Positions 1 to 42,421 of a stretch of DNA of 64,000 bases are shown one piece after another. Position numbers and translations under genes: made by a program. This DNA comes from Zeus faber (lineage: Eukaryota; Chordata; Actinopteri; Zeiformes; Zeidae). The notes beneath the pieces are model-generated. The model was not told the DNA's origin, did not search any database, and saw only the letters and a list, made by a program, of their open reading frames with translations. Each line of letters starts with the position of its first letter. Position 1 is the stretch's first letter. The stretch is taken from NCBI GenBank assembly GCA_960531495.1, contig OY482852.1, positions 10,768,666 through 10,832,665 of the forward strand, read 5' to 3'.

Positions 1-33
1 CAGCGGCACAATACAATGCCTGGGGCTACTCAC

Positions 34-73
34 CACTTATGTAATTCGTCCACTTGTACAGAATCCCCTCCAT
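34..73 (-). CDS. plekha8: plekha8 (FAPP2-type) first coding exon, 5' end of gene only
   Basis: The minus strand reads ATG GAG GGG ATT CTG TAC AAG TGG ACG AAT TAC ATA AGT G, then a GTGAGT donor. This is M-E-G-I-L-Y-K-W-T-N-Y-I-S-G, the start of the N-terminal PH domain of FAPP proteins, which bind PI4P and ARF1 at the trans-Golgi. FAPP2 (PLEKHA8) also has a C-terminal glycolipid-transfer domain that moves glucosylceramide. Only 13 codons plus one base are in the window, and the gene runs off the left edge. The paralogue PLEKHA3 (FAPP1) has a nearly identical start. I prefer plekha8 because human PLEKHA8 lies in the same 7p14-p15 neighbourhood as CHN2 and PRR15. The start context (AACAATGG) is favourable. 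The family is certain from the motif; the paralogue is inferred from synteny. Confidence 0.82.
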
Positions 74-119
74 TGTTTGTCTGGACGGTTTAAGAGTTCA
101 TTACTGGCGCTTTCTCATG

Positions 120-445
120 ACAACGTCGGACGCGCAGCTGATCGCGGCGACTCCATCGGACGCCCCCGAGTTTGACTTTAGGAGTAACGCGTGGGGATCT
201 GCCTCTCAACTCTGGCGATAAACTGCGTAAAGTGTTGGTGAATGCGGCTGGCAGCGGTCGCTAGGGGCTTTTAGCGTCCCTCCCACTTACGCTTGTTGGG
301 GCGTGTGGCCTTCAGCACGCTGCGTTTCTATTGGTCAGCCAGGAATCAGGGGCTCACTCCCGGGTTCCCTGATTGGTTTATGAAGGCCGACGAACGGAAC
401 CAGTGATGGGATGGGGCGTGGTTAAAACCAAGTGGGCGGGACCAA
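120..445 (-). promoter_or_regulatory. CpG-rich promoter region of plekha8
   Basis: This GC- and CpG-rich stretch lies just upstream of the plekha8 start codon. Read on the minus strand it has two CCAAT boxes (plus-strand ATTGG at 330-334 and 372-376), a GGGCGTGG KLF-type box (about 414-421) and a GGGCGGG Sp1 box (434-440). No TATA box is evident. This is typical of a broad housekeeping promoter. Function is inferred from position and motifs; no start site can be placed. Confidence 0.55.
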
Positions 446-505
446 AGCTGAACACAGGGGTTGTGTTTGTTGTCAACTTGTGGAAATTGGCTGCCACGTA
501 TGGAA

Positions 506-818
506 GTAACTTTATTGTAACTTTATTGTAACTTGATTGTAACTTGATTGTAACATCATTGTAACATCATTGTAACTTTATTGTAACTTGATTGTAACTT
601 GATTGTAACATCATTGTAACATCATTGTAACTTTATTGTAACTTGATTGTAACATCATTGTAACATCGTTGTTACTTCATTTTAACTTTATTGTAACTTT
701 ATTGTTACTTTATTGTAGCTATATCGTAACTTTATTCTAATTTGATTATAAGTTAATTGTAACTTCATTGTTACTTCGTTGTAACTTTATTGTAACTTCA
801 TTGTAGCATTATTGTAGC
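506..818. repeat. 11-bp minisatellite (TAACTTNATTG family)
   Basis: About 28 head-to-tail copies of an 11-base unit, consensus TAACTTTATTG with variants TAACTTGATTG and TAACATCATTG. In the first half the variants appear in a regular doublet order (two TTTA, two TTGA, two ATCA, then one TTTA, two TTGA, two ATCA), which suggests expansion of a higher-order block. Toward 700-818 the units decay (TTACTTT, TAGCTAT, TAGCATT). Nothing coding is seen. Confidence 0.9.
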
Positions 819-2820
819 AAAATATAAAATATATTTACTTTATTCTAATTTTATTATAACTTCATTGTAACTTAATGATAAATGGATTTGAACTTTATTG
901 CCACTTTATTCAAATAATAACTGGGAAATGAAAATGCAATGCATTGTGGATTTTTTTTATCTCAACTATTGTAGGCATAATATAGGACAATATAACAATT
1001 TAAATGCAATACTTCATTTTTGACATTATGCTGTGTCACACATTGAAAGGGGAAATTCAAATGACATTTAAATTTCCTATTCCTAGCCTCGGTTTATGTG
1101 TAGCAGGGGGGTCAACTCTATCTGACGCATATCTGACCTTTTTTTTTAAGGGAGGGCAGGCTGACAACAGAAAGAAAAAACTCAAAATAAACGAATAAAA
1201 TACCAGGCCAATTATTATTAAAACACAATGGCGCACAGGATCCTGGTAGATGATCTCCAAAAAGGAGGAAGAAGTTGTGTGCCTGCACACATGATGGATC
1301 GTAGAGACCCTGAATATTTTAGTGAGATACAACCTCGCATGTTTTCATGCGGCCTTCATTTATTTTGCGTGAAAGACATTCATTCTTGAGTATATTTATA
1401 GTTATTGTTGGTATAATTTATAATTGTAGCCTGTTCCTGTTAAGGACTTCACTATTCAGGATTTTTAATTCTGTGCATTCCATGAGTTTTGTGCTGCTAT
1501 GCATTAAATCATATCTAATACTGACTTTATCAATTGCAACTATTTGACCTGGAATAGTGTTATGAGACTATGAGTTTCCAGACTATGAAAAAATAATAAT
1601 TGTATATTTATATATATATATATATATATATATAGTATTATTATTATTATTTTTATCATCATAACAATTATTTTTGAATAAACACCGGTTTATAATTTAT
1701 TGTTGTTCACGTAATTCAAAGTGATGTACATGCTCAGAATTCAAGCTCGAACCGTAACAGCCTCTAGAATTAGACACTAGATGGCGCTGTTGTCTTAACC
1801 TTCACGACAATAATGAACTCATTGCTTTTGTTGAACAATTCAAAGTGCAGTGTGCAGCTGTACATTTGATGTCATTTCATAAAGATGCTAATAGAACAGA
1901 TTTAAAAGTACCCCTTGGTTATTAAAAAAATATAATTATAATAATAATATATATATATAAAGTATTTAAGACCAAATCCTTCACAGAGAATTGCACAGTT
2001 GAATAATTGAGCAATCTAATTCAGTAGACATAAGTGTGTTCTGCATTCAAGTGGAGTATAAACCTAAATATCAGATGCGCTGGTGTTATGCAGCATAATG
2101 TGAAATATTACTCTGACTTGATTGTTTTTTTTACTCATGCTATTGTTTGCCTAAATTGCAAGACATGTCAATGTTTGGTCCTTATTACACAAAATGATGC
2201 TGCATTACTTTCCTTCAGCAGAGTAACTCCCATAATTCACACAATTACCATAATAGGAAACATATTGTAAATAAAATGTGTTGAGCATGTGACAGTCAAA
2301 TATAAAACACATTTTCTATGTCACACAACTCAGTGTGTTGTGCACACTACACATGTGTAACACATGCTCATGTACCAGTGTGTGGGATCCTCATGTCAAA
2401 CCATTTCACATGACAGACAGTCAATTATCAAACTCTCCTCGTCTCAGTGCAATCCTCCTTGTTTTTCTTTTTTGTTGTTTTTTTTGATTGCCTTCTGGTC
2501 AAAATACAATTTCCATGAACCAAAACAAAGATCGCCTATAATAATAAAATTGATCGAAAAACAAAATTAACTTATAATTATAAGAGTATTATTAGAGAAC
2601 AGCCACAACCATGAAACACAATCATAAATGCTTCCTATTAATTGGGAAGATCTACAGGCTTTAAAAACTGTATCACATAAAAATAATAGAAGAAAATTGT
2701 TACGGGAGCGGCTTAGGGCAATTTGGAAAAACATTAAAATCAAATGATTAATCTCAGAATTCTAATAGAAGTCCAACGGTTACAATTTGGATTGTAATGT
2801 CATATAATTATTATTATTAT
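819..2820. other. AT-rich intergenic spacer between plekha8 and prr15
   Basis: No recognisable gene. It contains a (TA)n tract at about 1610-1635, ATT/AAT runs near 1640 and 1935-1960, and a candidate CTCF core near 1777-1791. The short open frames have no family resemblance. Confidence 0.5.
1777..1791 (+). promoter_or_regulatory. candidate CTCF site
   Basis: ACACTAGATGGCGCT matches the CTCF core CCASYAGRKGGCGC except at the first base. It lies between plekha8 and prr15. Motif match only. Confidence 0.35.
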
Positions 2821-2832
2821 TATTATGAGATC

Positions 2833-2838
2833 TTTATT
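2833..2838 (-). terminator. prr15 poly(A) signal candidate
   Basis: Plus-strand TTTATT reads AATAAA on the minus strand, about 52 nt after the prr15 stop codon. This would give an unusually short 3' untranslated region. Other signals further left are possible in this AT-rich stretch. Confidence 0.45.
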
Positions 2839-2889
2839 TTATTATAAGTGACAATAAGTCAGAACGGCAGTGAGGGTCACATTTCCTTC

Positions 2890-3174
2890 CTAAACATGAT
2901 TTGGTTCCGGAATGGCCGCCCGCACCCTCCTCTTCTCCTTGAAACGTCCCGATCGGGAGATCCTCAGGTTCCTCCTGCTGCTTTGCTGACTGAACAGCAG
3001 CCCAGACGCGTCTTCTTCCAAATTTCCGACGTTTGAATCCATTTCCATTGTCTTTAAGGCCTCTGAGTGTGCGAGGGTCGCAGCCTTTGCTCCGTGCTCC
3101 TGGCACGGAGCCTCCTTCATCTTGGGCCTGGCCATCAGGGCTCTCCACCAAGGGAGCGTTGTTGTTGTTTCCAT
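2890..3174 (-). CDS. prr15: Proline-rich protein 15 (Prr15), single coding exon
   Basis: A 94-residue reading frame. It starts M-E-T-T-T-T-L-P-W-W-R-A-L, matching the N-terminal PWW-[KR]-[SA]-L motif of PRR15. Near its C-terminus is the family signature S-S-R-R-N-L-R-I-S-R-S-G-R-F-K-E-K-R-R-V-R, almost identical to human PRR15. The middle is short and low in proline, so the protein is shorter than the human one (129 aa). PRR15 is a small, probably nuclear protein linked to cell-cycle exit and trophoblast survival; its biochemical activity is unknown. As in mammals the coding sequence is unspliced and sits next to chn2 in the same orientation. I chose the ATG at 3174; the codon before it is GTG. 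A TATA box lies about 110 bp upstream and AATAAA about 50 bp downstream. Identification rests on two motifs plus synteny. Confidence 0.85.
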   Translation of the reverse strand: METTTTLPWWRALMARPKMKEAPCQEHGAKAATLAHSEALKTMEMDSNVGNLEEDASGLLFSQQSSRRNLRISRSGRFKEKRRVRAAIPEPNHV

Positions 3175-3280
3175 CACAATGCTTTTCTACTCAGGCCAAC
3201 ACCCCTGAAACGTGTAGCGAGGATACTGCTGAATGACAAGGGTTTTTTTAACTGAGGCCCTCAGATCTTCCTTTGAACGG

Positions 3281-3291
3281 CCTTTTATATA
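3281..3291 (-). promoter_or_regulatory. TATA box of prr15
   Basis: The minus strand reads TATATAAAAGG, a strong TATA box. Initiation about 30 bp downstream would fall near 3255-3260 and give a leader of roughly 80-85 nt before the prr15 ATG at 3174. The match and spacing are seen; promoter use is inferred. Confidence 0.6.
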
Positions 3292-4600
3292 TCATCCTAG
3301 ATTTAAAAAAAAAACAAAAAAAAAAGGGGCTGATGAGCATCATGTTATCATCAAACATCTGAGACCGTCAGTGATTCCCAGCCTGCGGTGCTCCACTCCT
3401 CCGGAGGGTCGCCAGAGATCTCACTGGACAATTTGAGGCATGTGTTTCCTATAGTCAAAAATCCACATTACAACTATATTTGAACTCACACAGAGCGTCG
3501 GTTGAAATGTAAATTACAATAAAAATCCATGACTATACGTTTTAACCTACGCCCTTAAAAAAACCCCACAAAAATAGAACCGACCGGACGAAAACGACCA
3601 CGGCTCACTACATGTCTTTTAAATAGGGGAGCCTCAGATCGAAATCAGCCTTGATTTAGGGGTCAGAAAAGAGAAAATAATGTTATGAACGCCCCCGCCT
3701 TACGACTAGCAGGATCAGCACAGAAAGTAGGTTTTCGCTGACGTTAGACATTAAAGCAGAAAAGCAACGCTAGACTTAAGGTGCTGCTGTAGTGACCTCA
3801 CAGGTTTAAAGTACTCACATGCTCCACAGATGAACAGATGAACACACGGCCAAGGGGAAAATGCGAGTGCAGCACAGCTCCCCTCCCTGTACAACCAACA
3901 GAGTTTGCTCCAGCTCCACCGCACCCCTGACCGCACCTCGTGGGAAGATTAGACATTTGGAATGTAGTAGATGCGTTCGTGGGAAAATATTTCAAAGAAT
4001 ATAAATGACAATGACCGAACAGGTTGGTAACCGCGAAACCGTGATTCACAATTTCACAATTTGTTTTTCACGTAGACACCCAGTCACGTCTGCGGCAGGA
4101 CGGGCCTCTCGATACTGAGCATGGTGCAACGTCTGCAAAGTTGTGAGATCCTTCAATTCATATATGAGCAATAACACTGGTATTACACTGTACATACTGT
4201 AATAGTAACTACTAACTAAAGATAGTTAGTATGCGGTAATTATTCATATTTATAATTTATACCCTATGTCCCCATAACAATTATGTATCCTGTGCATAGA
4301 CATTTAGTATAATCTGTATATTTCTATACATCTATTTTCTATTTTCTATTTTTATATTATTATTTGACAATTTTTTTACATTTTTATTTTATTTATTAAT
4401 TAATTATTTTATTGTATTATTATTTTCAGACTGTTTAGCTCGTTTTAATGTCCTGGAATTGTCTGTGGAGAAACACACCATACCCCACCAGAACAAATTC
4501 CTGATCTACTGCACTGTACATGTAAATGCACCCGGCGAATAAATCCCATCCTGAATGTGATTCTCTTCTTTGGGGGAGGGAGTGGACAAAACATTTGGGC
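3292..4600. other. Spacer between prr15 and the chn2 3' end, with LINE-like tail
   Basis: No gene is seen. The part at about 4150-4560 resembles the 3' tail of fish LINE-type elements: an AT-rich run of ATTTT/TTTTA words, then 'AACAAATTCCTGATCTACTG', then a near-AATAAA with a 'CATCCTGAATGTGATTC' end. A (TTTTA/TTAAT) low-complexity tract lies at 4340-4425. Confidence 0.35.
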
Positions 4601-5856
4601 GATATTTACATTTTGAATGGAAAGTTCACATTCTTTAATAAATCATCATTTGATAAATTACAATCTTCAAAGCAATCATCACAAAAATACATTTCGATAA
4701 AATGGATTCGTAAAAAGGATTCACGTGATAGTAGCATCAAATAAAATGTGAACGGATCACACTTGGTACAGCGATGACACAGATGAGGGTGACCACTGGC
4801 TGCACCCGCACAGCCGTGGGAATACGAATGAACGGGGTCCAGGTTGAGAACATCCCATAATATTTTACTATTAGATCTTAAACTTGGCAAAATACCCAAA
4901 CCAGAGCGGTAAATTATCTCTACATTGTGAACAGTTCAGGTAAAAATGACCACGACTGTATTTTAAAACCAGCTGTCATGTCATGTTAAGTGATAATGAG
5001 AGATGCATTCACCTGTTGCTCGTTTGGCTGTACTTTTGTGATTTTTCTTTTGCACAAATCGATCAAATAACAGGCTGTCAATAATATATTTTGTGACCAA
5101 AAAAAATAAAAATAAAATAATAATAATAATAATAATACACAAGGATAAAAGGAAAAAAAAAATAAAACATCTTTATAAAATAATTACTTACACTCCTCGC
5201 AAAAAGTGCTTCATTAGCCAACAAGTGTCAGATCATTTCGATTCACGTAACACGCAGTTAAAAATATCGATCATCAAATGATCAAATTTGATCTGAACAA
5301 AAAATATAGTTTCTTCATTATCATCTTTGATTTCAAATTTTAAACCTGCATTTCCGCAAATGACACATTATGCGTAAAAAAAGTGCATTCGAACACACTT
5401 GACCATTAAATGCGGGTGACTGTGCCGGACGTACGAGCCTCGTTTCTTTTATCAATTAAAAAAAAAACAAAACCCGGCTTTAACATCTGGCACCATAAAA
5501 ACTTTCTGCCCGGAAGCGGATTTTAACAGAGCTTTCATCGTGATTGAGTCTACACCAGCGAGGGACAAAACGAATGACAACGGCGTCGTACTCTGGAATA
5601 TTGAAGCCTTGAAAAAAACAGAAAGTGATTTGTGTTGACGGGGAACGCAAACCCTCAGTCCGAAACGTACAGTAACAACACACTGAGTCATGCAGCAGAA
5701 ACATTTCAAGTTCAAATCCGATCATGACGGAATCTTTTTTTTTTTTTTTTTCTTTAAACACTTGACGGGACCCCGCCCTTCCCCCCAGTGGTGGCTTGCA
5801 TTTCCTCTTGGACAGAATAAATAATTGTCCTTTTTTTTGTGTCCGGTGCGGCCTGG
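4600..5856 (-). other. Probable chn2 3' untranslated region
   Basis: Sequence following the chn2 stop codon in the transcript direction. It has no other gene signal. A minus-strand ATTAAA at 4634-4639 could serve for polyadenylation; the transcript end is not certain. It includes an 18-base T run at 5737-5754 and an AAT repeat at 5115-5140. Confidence 0.35.
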
Positions 5857-31578
<25,722 letters not shown>

Positions 31579-32020
31579 CGCCCCCGCGTCCCGCTGCGCC
31601 GCTCCCAGTCAGTAAGGTGCGCTCCCCGCCACCATCCCGCCGGTCCTCCCGGTCCCGATCCGACCGTCTACTCCATGTGCGGGGAGAGCCGATCCTCCTT
31701 CCCTGCACACGCTCTCACTTCATGTTCCAGTCCTCTCGCCTCGCTTCCCCCGTGCGCTGCCGCATATAATTACTTTGCCCAATTGCGGGATGAAAATAAA
31801 CCCGGTCGGTCTACGGGGAACGTCACTGCGAACTTCTGGTGGTGCGCCTCCGCGCCATTCGGCGTCCGTGTTCCAGCCGCTAGTGCGGGGGTTCCGTGCC
31901 AGTGTCCGGGTGTTAAAATGGACTTGGGATGCACAGTAGTTTCCATGTGCCACTCCGAGGACCGTGATAAACACTGCGGCGTGGACGCGCCTTCTTAAAG
32001 CTGCACGGCGCCTCCGCCTG
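31579..32020 (-). promoter_or_regulatory. chn2 long-isoform 5' region / promoter
   Basis: GC-rich sequence directly upstream of the MAASSN start codon, with several CpG-dense segments up to about 32010. It is the expected place of the long-form leader and promoter; no unambiguous TATA or start site. Confidence 0.35.
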
Positions 32021-32216
32021 ACTTTAAAGTGGTAGAACCCAACATTTTTTGGGCTATATCGGGGTTTTTTTTGTTTATATTCAAGGCAAGTTTGTTTATA
32101 CAACCCTCAATAACAATACAGTCTCAAAGGGCTTCGCAAACCCACATTTCGCATGGAAATCAACTGTATCCCCTGGTCTGAATATGGCCATTCATGCCAT
32201 AATAATTATGTATTAT

Positions 32217-32226
32217 TAATATTATT

Positions 32227-32274
<48 letters not shown>

Positions 32275-32305
32275 CATAATCATAATCATAATCATAATCA
32301 TAATT
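32217..32305. repeat. (AAT)n(CATAAT)n microsatellite
   Basis: About 15 AAT units followed by CATAAT units in the chn2-cpvl spacer. Confidence 0.9.
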
Positions 32306-32561
32306 TAGCTGGCAATTTAAAGACGCAGCCATTCAATGCATTGCGTTTTGTATGTGGTCCATTATAAGCGAATTCGATCAACCTGCACAGCTGGTTGAGG
32401 TCAGTTGTCGAACTGTTGACATAGATTCAAGGTTCCAGATTCAAAGGATTTACTCGTCACGTACATATTGCACTGAACATACAACATGTAGTGAAATGCT
32501 TTTTTGGCAGACTCCAGAGACTGTGCTGGGCATTGTACAAATAGACATAATAAATAAAATA

Positions 32562-32924
32562 CAGGTACTGCTCACTTAACGACCGTTCGGACTTAGGACC
32601 AGCTCTCCAACCAGTCTGTATTGTGCACTGCGTACAATACCGAGCCATGCGCGCTGCGTGCGGGGCTTCGCGCGTCACCCTTTATATACTATATACACTA
32701 TATATACTATATACACTATATACACAATATACACTATATACACTATATATACTATATACACTACATATACTATATACACAGTCTGTCCACATTCACTACA
32801 CTACTACACACATTGTAATGGCCACGCCCCCTTACTGTGAAATAACACGGGTCCTCCTTATGACCAATTCGCTTAACGACCGGGTCCTAGGAATGAAACT
32901 CAGTCGTTAAGTGAGAAGTACCTG
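32562..32924. mobile_element. TIR element with TA target duplication, pogo/Tigger-like
   Basis: CAGGTACTGCTCACTTAACG at the left and its near-exact inverse at the right (one mismatch at the tenth base) form terminal repeats of about 24 bp, flanked on both sides by TA. The interior is non-coding and includes an array of TATATACTATATACAC-type units (32690-32785). The TA duplication and CAG-start termini fit a pogo/Tigger-like or other Tc1-mariner-group non-autonomous element. It appears inserted into an older repeat (32400-32560 and 32930 onward). Confidence 0.7.
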
Positions 32925-32929
32925 TAAAA

Positions 32930-34180
32930 CAAAAATAAGTATAAAAATGAAATTAAAATAGAAGTAAAAAAAACAAAAATAAAATATAAAATAGTAGTAA
33001 AAGTAAATAAAAATACAAATCTACATACAGCATTATGTATACTTAACATATTTATTACTTAACATATTTAATATATAACATAATACACATAATTATGTAT
33101 GAACATACATAATAATGTACAAACAAGAATGAAAAAAAATGTAGTTATGTACACTGTGCAATGTTTGCAAACTTAGAATATAATTATAATACTATTATTA
33201 TTTTATTACTATTATTATTCATAATAATAATAATAATAAAATTCATGATACAGACGTTTATTGGTTATTTTTGATGTTTTGATGTGTGCTGCTGTAACAT
33301 TGCACTTGCACTCACTCTGGAGATGGAATAGAATATGCCATGAGAAGCTCTATAGAGCATGTTCTTCCTCTTCTTTCATTTCCCTAATGGAAGTGATTGA
33401 CCCTCTTCTGAGATATTTGCCAACCATGCCACATTTGGGAAAGACAACTATCCATTCATTTTCTTGTCCGGGAAAGAAAAATTAGAAATACTACATTAGA
33501 GGGACCAAGGAGTCAGCCTTTGTGATTAATGTTCTTGTATGTTTCACTGGTGGTTCACCGATGAGCTATTTTCTTTTTGGGGCCTCTAATGCTGCTCCTT
33601 ATCCTTTTGCAGAACATGACTGATTATCTATTTGACTCAAAACACATGCAGAAGAATGCTAATAAGATATCTCCATAAAAAAGCGATAATTTACAAGGAT
33701 TCTACAAGAAATGTACATGCCTATAGTGTACGTGTCCTACTTAGTACCTTTTTGACGTTGCTTGTGCAGATTCCGCTCAGAATTCCTCTCGGCATTCCTT
33801 CATTAATTAAGTTTATAAAGCAAAACAACTCCCCTCGCAAGTGTCCTGGAAGATGTTTTTCTTTTTCTGAAGGCTGCCCTTTGAATGTGGGTCTGTGAAG
33901 CCCTTAGATACTGAAACCCTGATAAAGGGCTGTACAAAAAAAAAAAGGATTAGACTTCGGAAAATATGTATCGGATGACAAAGTGAACACGTACCGTGTG
34001 TATTATCCACGCCTTGCAGAAAACATCTGTTAAATCGTTGAAGGTCTCGAGTTCTAAATTCTGTCGGGAATACCTTTGTGGTTCCTGCTCCACTGACGTA
34101 TATGACAGAGGGCGAAAACTCAACTATTAAGAGCTTTATTATAGTCTCCTCACTGCAAGATTTGTGCTTGGCTTTCTGCC
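32930..34180. other. chn2-cpvl spacer, AT-rich
   Basis: AT-rich simple sequence at 32930-33240, then unique-looking sequence without recognisable genes. Confidence 0.5.
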
Positions 34181-34325
34181 CTTGTTTATGAAACCGCTAC
34201 ACCTCGTCCCACGGCTCTGCCGTACCTGGTGAGTTTCAACGGGATGGCGGGCCTTGTTTTGAAACCGCTCCACCTCGTCCCACGGCTCCGCCCTTCCTGG
34301 TCAGTTTGAAGGGGCTGGCGAGTGT
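34181..34325. repeat. Tandem duplication, period about 71 bp
   Basis: Two diverged copies beginning CTTGTTTATGAAACCGCTAC (34181) and CTTGTTTTGAAACCGCTCC (34253), both continuing ACCTCGTCCCACGGCTC. Confidence 0.8.
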
Positions 34326-34845
34326 GGCAGACAAAGTCCTAGTCAGTTTGAAACTCTAGAGAGGGTCCAGAGTCCGGCGCCCATCAGCCAGGGTTCCCAC
34401 AGCATCGCCTGCTGGGTCTCCTGGCAGATAAAGATAAAGTAGGCGCCGTCTCAACCCGAGACCCAGATAATCCCAGTGAATGTGGGTCGGCATTTTTCGA
34501 GTTAAAAGGCGGCTTGTAAAGTCTTGTGAGGTGGAAAACTGCCACAGAAAATCCTGCAACCTTCTTGTGTCAAGCCTCCACCCTTCATTTTCTCCCTTCC
34601 TTTCTCCATTTTTGTACGTTTCGTATATTCCAGCTATTTATTTATGCAATTGGACGGAAGTGATCCTCCAAAAATGGCGATGAGGGTCCATAGAAACCCA
34701 TAGCAAACGTCAAACTTCACATTCCCTATTGATAATTAAAAATTCATAAATATTTTTTCATATTTATGCCTTTATGGAAAATGTTAAAATAAAAACAAAA
34801 AGTTGTGCATATTGGCCGCATTTACCGATAAGATTTCTTTATTAA

Positions 34846-34888
<43 letters not shown>

Positions 34889-34889
34889 T

Positions 34890-35460
34890 ATGTGTATAGT
34901 AGTTTGCTGGCAGAACCGGAAACACCGCCACATAAAGATTGCTGCGTTCAATTGCAACGCAACTCGGACAAACCGGACCTCCGATTTGGCGAAAAGAAAA
35001 GCAAAGGAATGGCCGATCAAGTCGGAATTCCAGGTTTGGGATTTCGGGGCGGGTGGCTCGAGTCCGACGTTGCCCCGACGTCACAGCAACGTGGCCACAC
35101 GCAAGAACAAAGTTCCCGTCGCGCCGGTTTCCTTGATCGACGGACACGTCCGAACTTCGCTCTAAACCGCTGCGCTCGTTCGGGGTCCCGTGAAGGTGCG
35201 CGTTGAGTGCCCGCGTCCGCGAAAAACGGCGACACCGTTGCACGAGCGGCACCGACCGACGGAGCCGACCGGAGACCGTTCGAGCTCGGGGGCGGAGAGC
35301 GCGGATGCGGAATGACCGATTTTCTCGGGTTCCACGGGAAACGCGGCACAAAACCGGGTCGTTCACGTGATCGAGTCGGTCACGTGATCGGGTGGCCGGG
35401 GCGCCCACGCGCGACTCGGCTGAACAGAACCCCGCTACAGCGAGGAGGCGTGAGACAGGT
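34890..35460 (+). promoter_or_regulatory. CpG island upstream of cpvl, with paired CACGTG boxes
   Basis: Very CpG-rich sequence 200-750 bp before the cpvl start codon. Two CACGTG E-boxes in the same context (TCACGTGATCG) lie at 35364-35369 and 35381-35386, 17 bp apart. They resemble the CLEAR element (GTCACGTGAC) bound by TFEB/TFE3 at lysosomal genes, which would suit a lysosomal-type peptidase; USF or Myc/Max could also bind. Regulation is inferred. Confidence 0.5.
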
Positions 35461-35648
35461 GAGCGTTATACTGTTAAAACGAAACATTATTATTATTATT
35501 ATTATTATTATTGCTAGTATCGTTATTGTTATTATCTTGGCTGGACGCTGTTTCTGTGGTGGCGTTGAAATGAAACCCAATATGCAACTGTTGCCAGTGA
35601 AGAATGAATGATATCGGTATTGTGTGTGTTTTGGTTCCGCTAGCTACA

Positions 35649-41943
<6,295 letters not shown>

Positions 41944-42415
41944 AGAATGTTTGCACTGGAATCCACCTGATCTGTTAAGTCCTAGATTTTTCCCCTGACA
42001 AACAAACTCAAGCTGTTTGGTATGGCTTTGAATTTGTTTTTGAACACTGCTTTCAAATAAGTAACCAATTTCTTTGCAAATAATTTTTAGCATTTTTTTT
42101 TTATTAATTATAAATGTGGGATGTCTCTTTGTGTACAAAGAGTATATTTTGTACCAAGAAATTGCATGTAAATACATTACTTTGAACAAAAGATTCCCTG
42201 AGAATTGATGTGTAGCTCTACTGATGAACACCAGAGGTCGCTGTGCTCCAAATGAATGAGATTTCGCTCTACCCATTTCAATGCAGTACGGCAAGGAAAA
42301 CGACTTTTTCTCAAGTGCAAATGGATATTTGGTTGTACCATTACATCCAATGCTGCTGTTTTACGCACTTTATTCCTGAGAAAGCTTTTTTTTTTTTTTT
42401 TATTAATTTGACTTA

Positions 42416-42421
42416 ATTAAA
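42416..42421 (+). terminator. cpvl poly(A) signal candidate (ATTAAA)
   Basis: ATTAAA about 470 nt after the cpvl stop codon, before the presumed convergent end of creb5. No nearer canonical AATAAA was found on the plus strand. Confidence 0.35.

Noticed and set aside
34..73. Assignment to plekha3 (FAPP1) in place of plekha8
   Set aside because: Cannot be excluded from 13 codons, but shared neighbourhood with chn2 and prr15 favours plekha8.
506..818. Possible CRISPR-like array
   Set aside because: The unit is 11 bp with no unique spacers; it is a eukaryotic minisatellite.
35604..35648. Alternative upstream start of cpvl
   Set aside because: It adds 15 residues before the signal peptide, overlaps the end of a short upstream frame and has no counterpart I know in the family.
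42225..42245. CTCF-like word ACCAGAGGTCGCTG between cpvl and creb5
   Set aside because: A mismatch at a core G (TC in place of GG/TG before the GC) makes it too weak to list.
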